From positions 8,550,501-8,614,500 of the forward strand of contig NZ_CP030047.1 of the NCBI RefSeq assembly GCF_015291625.1: a stretch of 64,000 bases of DNA, written 5' to 3'. Position numbers and translations under genes: made by a program. Shown piece after piece: positions 43,501 through 51,279 of this stretch. The notes beneath the pieces were generated by a model. That model was given only the letters and a program-made list of their open reading frames with translations. It was not told the origin of the DNA and ran no database searches. Every line of letters starts with the position of its first letter. Positions within the stretch are counted from its first letter, which is position 1. The stretch is from Bradyrhizobium sp. CCBAU 53421 (lineage in GTDB: Bacteria; Pseudomonadota; Alphaproteobacteria; Rhizobiales; Xanthobacteraceae).

Positions 43501-44246
43501 CTCTCAACGTCGCGTTCGTCGCGCGCCCGGATGTGCGGTTCGGATTTTATCCGAGCAATTTCGGTCCGGAGAGCGCGCCTCTCGAACTCGCCTATGCGCT
43601 GACAGTGCATAAGGCCCAGGGAAGCGATTTCAGGAAGGTATTCGTTATCCTGCCGCAGCGCTCGCGCCTTCTCACGCGCGAGCTGGTCTACACGGCGCTG
43701 ACCCGCTCGAAAGACCGGCTGATCCTGCTCATGGAGGGCGATGATCCAAGTGGTCTGTATGACCTCATTCGAACCTCGGAGACGGCCAGGAGGAGCACGA
43801 ACCTCTTCGCGGTCGGCATCCGAGCGGAAGATCCTCGCGCCGAGAAGAGCGGCAAGCCGTCGAAGGACCGCTATGCCGCGCATTTGATTTACCGCACGAC
43901 GCGGGGCGAGCTTGTCCGCAGCAAATCCGAGCTCCTGATCGCCGAAAAGCTGCACGCCCTCGGCATCAATTATCAATACGAGCGCCCGCTAGACGGAACG
44001 GCAAGGCCGGGCCGTTTGCGTCCCGACTTTTCGTTCATCGATGATTCCGGCGAGATCATCCTTTGGGAGCATCTCGGCCGCCTCGATCAGGCGAAATACC
44101 GCGAAGGCTGGGAATGGAAGCAGCAATGGTATCTGCAGAACGGCTTCAAGGAAGGAAACAACCTTTTCACCAGCACTGAAGAGCAGATCCGCGACATCGA
44201 CTTTATCGACAAAACAGCCAAAGGCATTCGCGCGCACCTTGAATGA
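40530..44246 (+). CDS. RecD-like SF1B helicase fused to a PD-(D/E)XK domain
   Basis: 1238-residue fusion. Residues 1-600 are an uncharacterised N-terminal region. Then comes a RecD/TraI-type helicase: Walker A SVLVGGAGTGKTTVLGAL, motif II TVVIDECSMLT, motif III VILVGDPNQLPPIG, and the C-terminal YALTVHKAQGSDFRKVFVILP with VYTALTRSKDRLILLME. The last 130 residues form a nuclease-like domain: RSKSELLIAEKLHALGINYQYERPL, RLRPDFSFIDDSGEIILWEHLG, YREGWEWKQQWYLQNGF, matching the PD-(D/E)XK tails of some UvrD-like helicases. Start at 40530; the longer frame reaches back into intergenic DNA. No RecB or RecC is nearby, so it is not the chromosomal exonuclease V subunit. Confidence 0.85.
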   Translation: MSSGAIQHLNLRVAWHDNRWNGRVCLAPSKNAYCIDLDRIRAARDDAAEDALAGKEFSELEEGQFPPCQAESGGFMNDKPWWRAFNHPYQNIKEAQKTHGKLVRTVVKVPPYSTFAVPFFWMLQKHQQEIEERLPASLPPGDQAPFPTSWVFSRERQEALCELFFNRIAAKKSLVFFYTKSGHPLEETVNRLVVGVGMVDQIGALQHYDAAEGPRYPLWDRLLTHSIRPNGADGMLLPYHDYLEDTGDSDENLRRRELLEEIAVVPDRGQVKSFSYVGEHAANDVALSTLVRSLEAVRKVRVHGVAPGPWERREEWLNQQIHAVWQDRGAFPGAGAALEALGMRLGTSLMLELSASGDIKPKDNPWPVIDAILRGKRPPPKKAYKGDVEAVAATWNALTGERRALLQLLSRFELSPAQALRWFTPGERRKATRGQVDDAAILANPYRIVEADLGDLNEHPVALGAIDRGMLPDATIAAEHPVPKPSLVESPLDWRRVRAAFVTVLRIAGQQGDALLAEDEAIEALASLDLSHPLQASADWIKGNLNNIEGEIARFELARDAHSSPVQCLQLTDAMKNEQRLSRILQKRAQAAIESLKEDWSALLRESISEQGVSVNFKEPRYADALAEQSRMLETITTRKLSVLVGGAGTGKTTVLGALKKSKALSKQGILFLAPTGKARVRLGQKTGDASMTVAQFLYQRDRYDALRQRPLFEGDPPYAKEKTVVIDECSMLTMDDLLAVLLALDLAHVQRVILVGDPNQLPPIGMGRPFADLVAFLEEASEKQREDGKALARLSVEVRTSAGAPSDSLRLASWFTRESQPVDADRVLSDLEAGETFNDLEVHYWKTPKDLHQQLSGLFQKHLNLASDSDVEGFNVALGLTEQGWVPFDDHDGAENFQLLCPGKKNIHGVAELNRWIQRRFRASQLKTARQPWGLSLGDEEIVWGDKVILTRNGRRNGWNGKDKQKVEEYLANGEIGVAASGSGAAKNKALNVAFVARPDVRFGFYPSNFGPESAPLELAYALTVHKAQGSDFRKVFVILPQRSRLLTRELVYTALTRSKDRLILLMEGDDPSGLYDLIRTSETARRSTNLFAVGIRAEDPRAEKSGKPSKDRYAAHLIYRTTRGELVRSKSELLIAEKLHALGINYQYERPLDGTARPGRLRPDFSFIDDSGEIILWEHLGRLDQAKYREGWEWKQQWYLQNGFKEGNNLFTSTEEQIRDIDFIDKTAKGIRAHLE

Positions 44247-44294
44247 TCGGCTGCAAAGCTGCCTTCGATCATGGCGCTCAACAGCAGGCAAACT

Positions 44295-44315
44295 GGGCCG
44301 CAGGACTAGCGGCCC
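44295..44315 (+). terminator. Possible terminator after the RecD-like gene
   Basis: GGGCCGC (44295-44301) pairs with GCGGCCC (44309-44315) across a 7-base loop, followed by GATTTGCG. The T-run is short, so it is a weak candidate. It lies 49 bases after the stop of the RecD-like gene and between two convergent genes. Confidence 0.45.
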
Positions 44316-44329
44316 GATTTGCGTTGGTG

Positions 44330-44695
44330 CTACCACCAGGACGAGTAGAACACAGTCAGCCCGGCCGCGAGCGCTTCGCGCGCCTTGGCGACGAACTGCA
44401 GATCGTCGTCGATCTCGCTGCCGTCGGATGCGCCGAAGAAAAAGCCGTTTGTTGGCGGCAGACTGAGCGAGCGGATCGCATCTGCAAGAGCGTCGAGGTC
44501 GGCGCTCGTCAGCTGCACGTTCACGCAGTTGAAGTCGAGCTCGGCCCCGCCTTTTTCGCGGTAGCGGCGCTCCATCCAGCCGTGCAGGTTCGGATGCTTG
44601 CGCCAGTAGTGGATTTCCACGGCGTCGTCGGCCTTGAAGTCCACCGGCTTTTCCGGCGTGCGATTGAGCGCGTAGGCGTACATATCCAGTCCCAT
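44330..44695 (-). CDS. Small conserved protein (often mislabelled phosphoglycerate kinase)
   Basis: 121 residues: MGLDMYAYALNRTPEKPVDF, then VEIHYWRKHPNLHGWMERRYREKGGAELDFNCVNVQLTSADLDALADAIRS and TNGFFFGASDG. I recall such proteins being labelled 'phosphoglycerate kinase' in databases, but the size and motifs (no nucleotide-binding or PGK signature) exclude that enzyme. Function unknown; small proteins of this kind occur on mobile elements. AAAGGAG lies 7 bases before the ATG at 44695, a strong ribosome-binding site that also rules out the longer frame to 44755. Confidence 0.75.
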   Translation of the reverse strand: MGLDMYAYALNRTPEKPVDFKADDAVEIHYWRKHPNLHGWMERRYREKGGAELDFNCVNVQLTSADLDALADAIRSLSLPPTNGFFFGASDGSEIDDDLQFVAKAREALAAGLTVFYSSWW

Positions 44696-45024
44696 TTTTT
44701 TCTCCTTTCGTTCGTTGATCGTCCCGAAGGACGCGGACGAAAGGCCGGGCGGCATGAGCTGCGGCCGTCATGGTCAACACGGCCCGCCGTTACGGCGGGG
44801 TGGTGCGGGCAGACCATTGACGGCAAAGCGCCGTCCGGCAGACCGCGGCCCTGACTGAGGGCGGCAATGAACGTAAAGGTGGACTGGCTACGTGACGCGC
44901 TCTGTCGGCGAACGGCCGGAGAAACGGTAGCTTGGCCACGCGGCGCAACTGGCAGGGCGCCAAGCATCTTAGCCCGGCAACGCTCCGGCCTCGCTGCACG
45001 AAGCCAGAGGGAACGAGGCGAAGG
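44696..45024. other. Gap upstream of the small conserved gene
   Basis: 329 bases without a supportable gene. It contains a CCCGCCG/CGGCGGG inverted repeat (near 44782-44798) that could act as an operator or transcription stop between the restriction-modification operon and the small gene at 44330. Confidence 0.4.
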
Positions 45025-48000
45025 TTAGCTCAGCTTGAACTCGCCCTGATCCCAGGCCGCATCTGTGTAAGCGTTCAGCATCAGGCCAAGCCGGCTGGGG
45101 TCGGTAACGAGCAGGTAGCGCCAGGTTCCGTATTGACCAAGCCGCGTAACGGCCGCCGCCCAACGCTCGGCGGCTTTGGCCTTCGCGTCAGCGCTATCGG
45201 ACACCTGCCCCTTGATTTCGACAATGACATTCTGGCCTTTGTCGGTCACGACAATGAAATCCGGCACGTATTTCGCCGGCAGCCCGCGGCTCCGGTACGG
45301 GATGAAAAAGCCAAGCCGGTCGTTCTTCACCCACTTCTTTACACCGCGATGCGTATCGAGAAGGAACGCCGCACTCTGTTCCCATTTTTGGGTGTCCGCG
45401 ACCATTGCGTTCAGGTGGCAATGGCTGACGGGATAGATCGGCTTCGTCGTGTGGAAATCGACATAAAGCGTGCTGCCGCGTCCCGACGCGCCTTGCGGGA
45501 TGACCGCCACTTCTTCGTCCGAGGTTGACGAGCCCCTCTTAATGGCGTCGAACAACGCGCCGATGGAAGCCTGCATATATTCACCGACAAGCAACACGTC
45601 GCACGGCTGGCTGTCGCCCTTTCGCTCCAGCTTCTCGGCGAGGAAGCGCTTCGCTGCGAAGGCAATGCGCGGAAAGAGCTGCTGCACCGGAACGGCGGCA
45701 GCGCCGTTGTCGTTCTGCCAGCGCATGCAGATTTCGCGCGCGAGCCGGAAGGCGACCTGCTGATCGCGAAAGAGAGCACGCCAGTCTTTCAACGAAAGGA
45801 CCGGTCTTTCGCCGGGACCGTAGGCGGCGAGGGTGCCGTCAGGCGTGGTCAGGGGCGTCAATTCGACAAGCTGCGGGATACGCATCGGATCGATCGTGAC
45901 CTTCGCGACCTGATCCCAATCGACGGAAACATCAAAGCTCCCCGACTGATGATAACCCGTCACGATTGGGAAGGTGATCTCAAATTCCGCTTTCTCTGGC
46001 ACTGAATAGATATGGTTCGGGTCCGGCTGCGGCGGCTGCGGTCCGGCTGGCGCAACCTTGAACGGGATCAATTCGAACGGAACGCCGAAAACCTTAGCGG
46101 TTTCCTCGGCGAACATCTGCGTGTTCTCGTTCAGCGCATAGCTCTTACGGCGCAAGGCGCGGCCGACGACCTGCTCGCACAGAAGCTGCGATCCGAACGG
46201 CCGCAGGCCCACGATGTGCGTGACCGTATTTGCATCCCATCCTTCGGCGAGCATGGCGACGGAAACGATGCAGCGCACGTCTCGCCCTGGCGGAATTCGC
46301 TCGTCGATCCATTTGAGGGAGCCGTCATTATCGTCGCTCGCGGCTTTATCGTTGTGCTTGCGAACAAGCTCCGACCATTCTTCCGGCACCTTGCCGCCGG
46401 GCCATTCGGGCTTGCCGACCGTGTCGAGGATGAAGCGCAAGCGACGCGTCTCGTCCTTGGTGCCGCCGGCTTCGATGTCCTCGATCACCTTGGAGTCGAT
46501 GCGGACGGTGACTTCCTGGCCGGGCGAGTTGCGAAACCATGGCGGCGAAACGCCGTAGCTGTCATTGCCGTTGGCAAGCCACGAATGAACCTCGCGCGCG
46601 ACGGCGGTATCGCGACACACCACGATGAACACCGGTGGGACCGGATGTCTTTGCTGCTGCTTCGAGAATCTCTCCCACTCTAGGAAGCGCTGGTGCCATT
46701 CTACCGCCAGGAGATTAATGGGCGCGCTGGCGTAATTCATGACGATTTCCGGAGTGACGTTGGTGCCGTACCCGTCCTCCTTCGCCTTCGCCTGCACCCA
46801 ACGCCAGATATTGAAATAAGCGGCTTCCTCCGCACCAGTAACGTCGCGGGCGGGAAGCTGCGGAACCTTCACAAGGCCGGATTCGATGGCGTCGAGAAGG
46901 CCGAAGTCGGAGACGATCCACGGGAACGGCTTGCCGACCTCGTTGCCGGACCCCTGAATATAAAACGGCGTCGCCGACAGATCGATGCAGAGATGAATGC
47001 CGCGCCGCCTGCTGCCGCCGGCCAGCTTGTTGATGCGGTCGAGCCCTTCGATCCAGATCGTTGCCTCGCGGTCATTCTTGCTGGCGAGATCCTTATCCTC
47101 GTCGAGCGCGTCTTCGGTCGGGGCATCGCCGCGCCGATAAGCGTGGTGCGCTTCGTCGTTGAAGATCAGCCAATGCGGGCTGCGGCCCTTGCCGCTGCCA
47201 AGTTCGCGCCGGATGCGCTTGAACCATGCGGCATCTGACTCGAAGTATTTTGTCTCGACGGATTCGTTCGCCTTGCCCGCGTTCTTCACCACATCGACGG
47301 CCTCGCCGGTCTTTACGACCTTGGCCGAGTCACCGTTGACTGTGTTGGTTTCCTTTTTTGCGAGGCGGTGCCAATTGGCGATCATGACCTCACCGCGGCG
47401 CAAATCCTCCATGCGGTGAACCGGCACCAACTGCCGGGTTCTGTAAAGGGATAGGTCTCCGAGCGCAGGGTCCAGCTCTTGCAGGCGTTCGCGAATCGTG
47501 ACGTTTGGGCAGACGATCAGGAGCGTATCCGAGAACCGATCATCGCGCGGGGAAGCCACGCTGTTGAGGATGGACCAGCTCGCGAGCATCCCCATCACAG
47601 TCGTCTTGCCTGAGCCTGTCGCCATCTTGCAGGCGTAGCGGAGAAAGGCGCGTACGCCCGCCGCCTTGGATTCAAGGCCGGGATCGTCCCTCGGGATTTC
47701 CGGGATACCCTTCTGATAGATGTCGGCAGCCTCGACCAAAAAGATGATGGTCTCCACCGCTTCAACCTGCGCGAAGAAGAGCCGCTGCATCCGGTCGCTG
47801 CTGCGCCAGAGCTCCAGCAGTTCCTTCGTGACCGGCGATGCGCCGTCATAAGCGCTGCCGCCGGACCGGCTGCCGGCCCGCCATTCCTTCACCCGCTCGC
47901 GAATGAGGTTGACGATTTCAAGCTCGACCTCCTCGCCCTTTGCGTCCGCGAAAAGCTCAGCCTGCTTCTTGTTCTTCTTACCGCGCCCGGCGTGTTCCGG

Positions 48001-48168
48001 CACGCGGTAGAAGTAGCTCGCGCGCCGCCGGCCTTCGGCCTTGACTGGCGGTTTCCCACGCTCGATCTGCCAATAATATTCGGGCTCCCGGAATGGCGAA
48101 TTGATGATCGGTGACTCGACCTCGGCGACGGTCACCGGCGGCTCTTGCGGCTTCGCGGCGGCGGTCAT
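45025..48168 (-). CDS. Type III-like restriction endonuclease subunit (BPTD_3080 family)
   Basis: 1047-residue restriction helicase-nuclease. SF2 motif I YACKMATGSGKTTVMGML, the DEAH-like IFNDEAHHAYRRGDA, later SVAMLAEGWDANTVTHIVGLRPFGSQLLCEQVVGRALRR (motifs V-VI), and a C-terminal endonuclease domain with KYVPDFIVVTDKGQNVIVEIKGQ (PD…ExK active site). The N-terminal EPEYYWQIERGKPPVKAEGRR matches the BPTD_3080-type family. The start overlaps the methyltransferase stop, so Res and Mod are translationally coupled. It would cut invading unmodified DNA in an ATP-dependent way. Confidence 0.9.
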   Translation of the reverse strand: MTAAAKPQEPPVTVAEVESPIINSPFREPEYYWQIERGKPPVKAEGRRRASYFYRVPEHAGRGKKNKKQAELFADAKGEEVELEIVNLIRERVKEWRAGSRSGGSAYDGASPVTKELLELWRSSDRMQRLFFAQVEAVETIIFLVEAADIYQKGIPEIPRDDPGLESKAAGVRAFLRYACKMATGSGKTTVMGMLASWSILNSVASPRDDRFSDTLLIVCPNVTIRERLQELDPALGDLSLYRTRQLVPVHRMEDLRRGEVMIANWHRLAKKETNTVNGDSAKVVKTGEAVDVVKNAGKANESVETKYFESDAAWFKRIRRELGSGKGRSPHWLIFNDEAHHAYRRGDAPTEDALDEDKDLASKNDREATIWIEGLDRINKLAGGSRRRGIHLCIDLSATPFYIQGSGNEVGKPFPWIVSDFGLLDAIESGLVKVPQLPARDVTGAEEAAYFNIWRWVQAKAKEDGYGTNVTPEIVMNYASAPINLLAVEWHQRFLEWERFSKQQQRHPVPPVFIVVCRDTAVAREVHSWLANGNDSYGVSPPWFRNSPGQEVTVRIDSKVIEDIEAGGTKDETRRLRFILDTVGKPEWPGGKVPEEWSELVRKHNDKAASDDNDGSLKWIDERIPPGRDVRCIVSVAMLAEGWDANTVTHIVGLRPFGSQLLCEQVVGRALRRKSYALNENTQMFAEETAKVFGVPFELIPFKVAPAGPQPPQPDPNHIYSVPEKAEFEITFPIVTGYHQSGSFDVSVDWDQVAKVTIDPMRIPQLVELTPLTTPDGTLAAYGPGERPVLSLKDWRALFRDQQVAFRLAREICMRWQNDNGAAAVPVQQLFPRIAFAAKRFLAEKLERKGDSQPCDVLLVGEYMQASIGALFDAIKRGSSTSDEEVAVIPQGASGRGSTLYVDFHTTKPIYPVSHCHLNAMVADTQKWEQSAAFLLDTHRGVKKWVKNDRLGFFIPYRSRGLPAKYVPDFIVVTDKGQNVIVEIKGQVSDSADAKAKAAERWAAAVTRLGQYGTWRYLLVTDPSRLGLMLNAYTDAAWDQGEFKLS

Positions 48169-50867
48169 CAGCGGCCTCCGTCGGCGCTCTTGACGACCAT
48201 CAGCTCATTGCCGCGCTCGTCGATCGCTTTCACGGCAATGCGCTTCTTGTCACCCAGGACAAAAGGCTCGCTCGTTGTCCCGGCAAGGTGTTCCCACACG
48301 CTGTCGCTGAATTGCCCTTTCAGGGATTTTTGTAGGTTCTCCCAGGCGCCGGTTCTGGGGAAGAACACCTGCGTGGCCATGAACACCATGCCGTTGTAGT
48401 TGCTGTCGAGCATCCAGCACGGCAGGTTCTCGGCCTTGACCTCTTCCGTCTCCATCGTGTCGGGTCGGAAAATGTCGAGGCCCTTGATCACGACGCGCCA
48501 GAGCGGCGTTCCATCCTTCTCCTTCCCGGCCGGCTCAAGCGATACATCGGGCAAGCCGGTAATCGAGAAGATCTCGCTGGACTTGGTGGTCTTGAGCAGG
48601 TCAGACATGACTACGTCGGGAGTTACTGAAACGTAGATGGTCGGAAGCTTCAGCTTGTCCAGCATCTCGCGGGCTTTCGCTTGGATTGCAAAGCCAAACA
48701 GGAACAGCTGCTGGAATCCTTGCTGCAACGCCTCGGTGTGGGCGTTGAAGACATATTCGGAGCCGATCGCCCCGTCCTCGGGACCGAACGCAAATGCAAT
48801 GCGCTTCTCGCTGCCGTTCTTCGCCACGCCTTCTGCGTGAAGATACTCGCGGTCCGCAAGTGGACTGATGACGTCCAGTTGCAGTGTCACGTTGCCTGGC
48901 AACTGTAGTGTCTTGCTCTGGCGTAACAGTTCGACCATGCGGTCAAGATAGGCGCGCGGATTTCCTGATAGGATCTGCGGTGCTGGTTGCGCGGCATCGT
49001 CTTCAAGACTCATTGCGGCTTGAATAGTCGCCTCAACAGTGAACGATCCGCAAACGCGCGTGATCTTGTCGTTCGTCTCGGCCCGATCAACAAGGACCTC
49101 CATCTTGGGGTCTTCGTCATTGGCAATGGATTTGAGGGTAATGCGAGGCACGAGGCCGCCGACTTCCTCACCCTTCTTGTTTCGTTTGCGCTCGTAGACG
49201 AAACCGCCGGCTGGTCCTTTCGCGGGTTCCTTCAAGCGATACCAAGGGAAGGTGCTTGTCAGCAGGCGCTGCCGAGCCAACGCAATGGGCACGCGAGATG
49301 TATCCACTGTGATCCAGCGCCGCCCCCACATCTCTGCGGCATAGGCGGTCGTGCCCGAACCGCAGGTTATGTCCAGCACCAGGTCGCCGGGATCTGTGGT
49401 CATGTGGATGCATCGCTCCACGACCTTCACGCCCGTCTGAACGACATAGACCTTATCATCGGTGAAATTGCCGGTGATCGTATCGGTCCAGATATTACCG
49501 GTCTGCTGGAAAGGAAAATCGTCCGCGAAACGACGATAGCGGATGCTGTTCTTGGCGACATGAATACGGCCAGCTGCGGCCAGGTTGTTCATGCCGTCAG
49601 GGTAATTGGCCTTCCAATGCGAATTGCCGCCGGGCAAGTAGGTCTTGCCCTCAAACGTGAACGGTTGCGGTTCAGATGCCGCGCCCTGCGATTGTAGGTC
49701 ACCCGGATTGTAAAGGCGGGCACCTTTCGGAAGTTCCTCCTCTCCTCGGGCTTCGCTTGCTTTGACGCCGCGATAGGTGCCGTCTGATAAAATTACCCAG
49801 GTGGCGTTGCCTTTGCCGAGTTCGACGGGTTGAGGCTGGAAGACTTTGTTGTAGCGAACGTGATCCGGGTTTTTCGCGTACCAAAGCAGGAAGTCGCCGA
49901 CCGTTGGCAAGGTCGCTGAGTCAAAACCAGACGTTGTCTGGAAGCTGATCTGCGAGACAAAGCCCTCGGGAAAAACCTCGTCCAGAACTTCACGAACGTG
50001 ATGAATGTTGTCATCGGAAATCTGAACAAAGATCGAACCAGATTCCGTGAGCAGTTCCCTAGCGAGGGTGATACGGTCCCGAAGATACGTTAGGTAGGAG
50101 TGAAGGCCCAATTCCCATGTGTCGCGATACGCCTTCACCATCTCGGGTTCACGGATCATCTCGTCGTCTGACCCGTGAGTGACCCGGTTCTTACGCACAA
50201 AGGGCTGGAAGTTCGACCCGTACTTCACTCCATAAGGCGGATCGAAGTAGATCATTTGCACTTGACTGCCCATACCCTCGTATTCGAGCAGGGAGTTCAT
50301 GACCTGCAATGAGTCGCCGAGAATGAGGCGGTTGGTCCATGGTCCCTTATGCTGATACGCGTCCAGCTTGTCGGCAATGTCGAGGTTTGTATCACCGAAC
50401 AAGTCGAGGTTGGTGCCGAGCGCCTTGTGCGATTTCAATGTGTCCAGGATCGCCTGCGTCGAATGTCGCTCGTGAACGAACAGCGGCAGCGTCGGAACTG
50501 TCACCTGCTGCCGTTCTGCCTTGCCGGTCCAGTTGAGAAATGGCTTGGTCACGCTCCGTAGCCGGGCGATGCATTGCGAGAGCGACAAAAAGCTCTCTCC
50601 GTTGCCCTGCCAGACCTGCGGCGCGGCAAAGATCTTGCCCTCGCCCTGTTCTGCTGCGTCCGCGACGAGCGCCAACAGCCATTCGGCGAAAGCGCGGTCG
50701 GCGCTCTCATCCCATGTCAGCTCCGGCGCAAGGCTGGAATCGTAGCGATAGGTCTTCGGCTGCTTCTTGTTCGAAAATTGTGCTTCGACGCCAACGTCGG
50801 GGCGTTGCACGGATTCTTGACCGTGCTTGTAGACCGAAGTGCTTTCCGCGCGGTCGTTTTGCGCCAT
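48168..50867 (-). CDS. Type III-like DNA methyltransferase subunit (Mod)
   Basis: 899-residue site-specific DNA methyltransferase, probably N6-adenine, of the beta group: the catalytic motif MIYFDPPYGVKYGSNF (DPPY) precedes the AdoMet-binding LVLDITCGSGTTAYAAEMWGRRW. The region between and the C-terminal half (about 560-899) should contain target-recognition and complex-forming parts. Long for a solitary methylase, it fits a Mod subunit partnered with the downstream Res gene. It would protect the host and the element. About 410 bases of non-coding DNA upstream should hold the promoter. Confidence 0.9.
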   Translation of the reverse strand: MAQNDRAESTSVYKHGQESVQRPDVGVEAQFSNKKQPKTYRYDSSLAPELTWDESADRAFAEWLLALVADAAEQGEGKIFAAPQVWQGNGESFLSLSQCIARLRSVTKPFLNWTGKAERQQVTVPTLPLFVHERHSTQAILDTLKSHKALGTNLDLFGDTNLDIADKLDAYQHKGPWTNRLILGDSLQVMNSLLEYEGMGSQVQMIYFDPPYGVKYGSNFQPFVRKNRVTHGSDDEMIREPEMVKAYRDTWELGLHSYLTYLRDRITLARELLTESGSIFVQISDDNIHHVREVLDEVFPEGFVSQISFQTTSGFDSATLPTVGDFLLWYAKNPDHVRYNKVFQPQPVELGKGNATWVILSDGTYRGVKASEARGEEELPKGARLYNPGDLQSQGAASEPQPFTFEGKTYLPGGNSHWKANYPDGMNNLAAAGRIHVAKNSIRYRRFADDFPFQQTGNIWTDTITGNFTDDKVYVVQTGVKVVERCIHMTTDPGDLVLDITCGSGTTAYAAEMWGRRWITVDTSRVPIALARQRLLTSTFPWYRLKEPAKGPAGGFVYERKRNKKGEEVGGLVPRITLKSIANDEDPKMEVLVDRAETNDKITRVCGSFTVEATIQAAMSLEDDAAQPAPQILSGNPRAYLDRMVELLRQSKTLQLPGNVTLQLDVISPLADREYLHAEGVAKNGSEKRIAFAFGPEDGAIGSEYVFNAHTEALQQGFQQLFLFGFAIQAKAREMLDKLKLPTIYVSVTPDVVMSDLLKTTKSSEIFSITGLPDVSLEPAGKEKDGTPLWRVVIKGLDIFRPDTMETEEVKAENLPCWMLDSNYNGMVFMATQVFFPRTGAWENLQKSLKGQFSDSVWEHLAGTTSEPFVLGDKKRIAVKAIDERGNELMVVKSADGGR

Positions 50868-51279
50868 TATGTCCCCCTGCCGAGTCCAACTTTCTTATAG
50901 CGATCGCCCGTGCCCGCAGCTCGTCGCGGATAAGGAGCTTGCAGGCCCGACGGTCAACCCCCGGAAATTCCCGGACGAACGTGCCAGGGCAAAATCGCTC
51001 AGAATCATAGTTTGAGGATGCAGTTGTAGACGCCTGCGTCAATCGCAAACTTAGTCTGGCGATCAGAAAACTATTATGAAAATCAATATGATGCGCCTCA
51101 CTGGCCCCAGCCACACTGGCCGGAAAACTGTCGAGGCTCGCCAAACGGATCTTTTTGCGGGACCCCGGCTTCGCTCGACGGCCTTGTATTTGCCCATACA
51201 GCTGCATTCCTGGCGGCCAAGATCTTTGAACGTGCAGAGACGCGCCTCCACGGTGGCGCCAGCGCTCTGTTCGCACTTC
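50868..51279. other. Gap between the SMC-like gene and mod
   Basis: 412 bases where no frame looks like a real protein. It separates the SMC-like unit from the mod/res unit on the same strand and probably contains the mod promoter. I see no clear intrinsic terminator. Confidence 0.4.

Noticed and set aside
40530..44246. RecD subunit of RecBCD
   Set aside because: No recB or recC nearby, the protein is twice the RecD length, and it has its own nuclease-like tail.
44330..44695. Phosphoglycerate kinase gene
   Set aside because: At 121 residues with no PGK signature it cannot be that enzyme.
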